Below, piece by piece: positions 37,524 through 37,642 of a stretch of 37,642 nt of DNA (within the stretch, counting starts at the first letter, position 1; each line of letters opens with the position of its first letter). The translations under genes and the position numbers were made by a program. Where the stretch lies: positions 1-37,642 of the forward strand of contig NZ_JHXK01000040.1 of the NCBI RefSeq assembly GCF_000621745.1, read 5' to 3'. The notes beneath the pieces were generated by a model, which was given only the letters and a program-made list of their open reading frames with translations, was not told the origin of the DNA and did not search any database. This stretch comes from Clostridium beijerinckii HUN142. GTDB lineage: Bacteria; Bacillota; Clostridia; Clostridiales; Clostridiaceae.

Positions 37524-37642
37524 ACCATTGAAAATAAAGGGTTTCATGGCGTAAAAGGAATGGAATTTAAAAATGTCTATGTTATAAATTGCGTAGAAGA
37601 AACAATCCCCCATTCAAATAGTATAAAAGATAATATCGAAGA
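37524..37642 (+). pseudogene. UvrD/PcrA-type helicase C-terminal fragment
   Basis: The frame from 37524 to the window end reads GFHGVKGMEFKNVYVINCVE, then ETIPHSNSIKDNIE. This matches motif V and following of UvrD/Rep-type SF1 helicases (H-x-x-KG-x-EF, then xxPH). A stop codon (TGA, 37521) lies directly upstream in this frame, and no start is near, so the gene has lost its N-terminal 500 or more residues or was broken by a frameshift. It runs off the window. It may mark the edge of an insertion or recombination joint. Confidence 0.6.

Noticed and set aside
1..37642. CRISPR array
   Set aside because: I saw no set of regularly spaced repeats of 24 bases or more; the repeats found are short inverted or single duplicated ones.
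1..37642. Insertion sequences
   Set aside because: No transposase gene of any family was recognised; mobile functions are limited to two recombinases and a GIY-YIG nuclease.
1..37642. Window ends joining as one circular molecule
   Set aside because: The frame open at the end reaches a stop within a few codons if joined to base 1, and no terminal repeat is seen; circularity cannot be shown from this window.

Overview
The window looks like part of a low-GC Firmicutes (Clostridium-like) phage-plasmid or plasmid prophage. The DNA is strongly AT-rich, Arg and Ile are mostly encoded by AGA and ATA, AGGAGG-type ribosome binding sites are common, and TTG/GTG starts occur. I see no chromosomal housekeeping genes. 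An actin-like partition pair and replication-type proteins sit beside phage head, packaging and tail genes. The host genus is an inference from composition.

Left accessory region (1-6900): the end of an unknown gene, a tyrosine recombinase, and a retron-like locus. The locus has a promoter, a long untranslated RNA, a small hydrophobic peptide gene, an XRE regulator and a retron-type reverse transcriptase. Next come a convergent gene joining a restriction-type nuclease domain to a degenerate tyrosine-recombinase-like region, two unknown genes (one with a HEPN-like RX4H motif), and an autoregulated ribbon-helix-helix gene. Several are flanked by strong hairpin terminators.

Plasmid and replication region (6900-17450): a consensus promoter with paired 10-bp operators drives a winged-helix replication/regulatory protein and small genes. 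These are followed by an XRE protein, a ParM-like actin, a ParR-like partner, a DUF5659-like protein, an SF2-type helicase, a roughly 450-base structured intergenic region, and a 1078-residue protein resembling the YonO/QDE-1 single-chain RNA polymerase family with a DFDID motif.

Middle region (17450-19460): mostly non-coding. It holds a palindromic operator, strong terminators, a structured RNA candidate with a tRNA-like T-arm, a leader hairpin that hides the ribosome binding site of a basic small protein, and a GIY-YIG endonuclease.

Virion region (19460-37356): PBSX-like tail genes in shuffled order (tape measure, XkdP, XkdQ, XkdM, XkdN, XkdR), with a canonical -1 frameshift site at the tail chaperone. 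A set of unknown genes follows, then the terminase small subunit, a small-RNA candidate, a serine recombinase lying between the two terminase genes, the terminase large subunit, portal, MuF-like protein, scaffold, major capsid protein, connector, an Ig-domain protein, an XhlA-like membrane protein and an LprI-like lipid-anchored or membrane protein. No tail sheath, baseplate wedge, fibre or endolysin gene is recognisable here. The window ends in a UvrD-type helicase fragment. All assignments come from reading the sequence; no database search was run.
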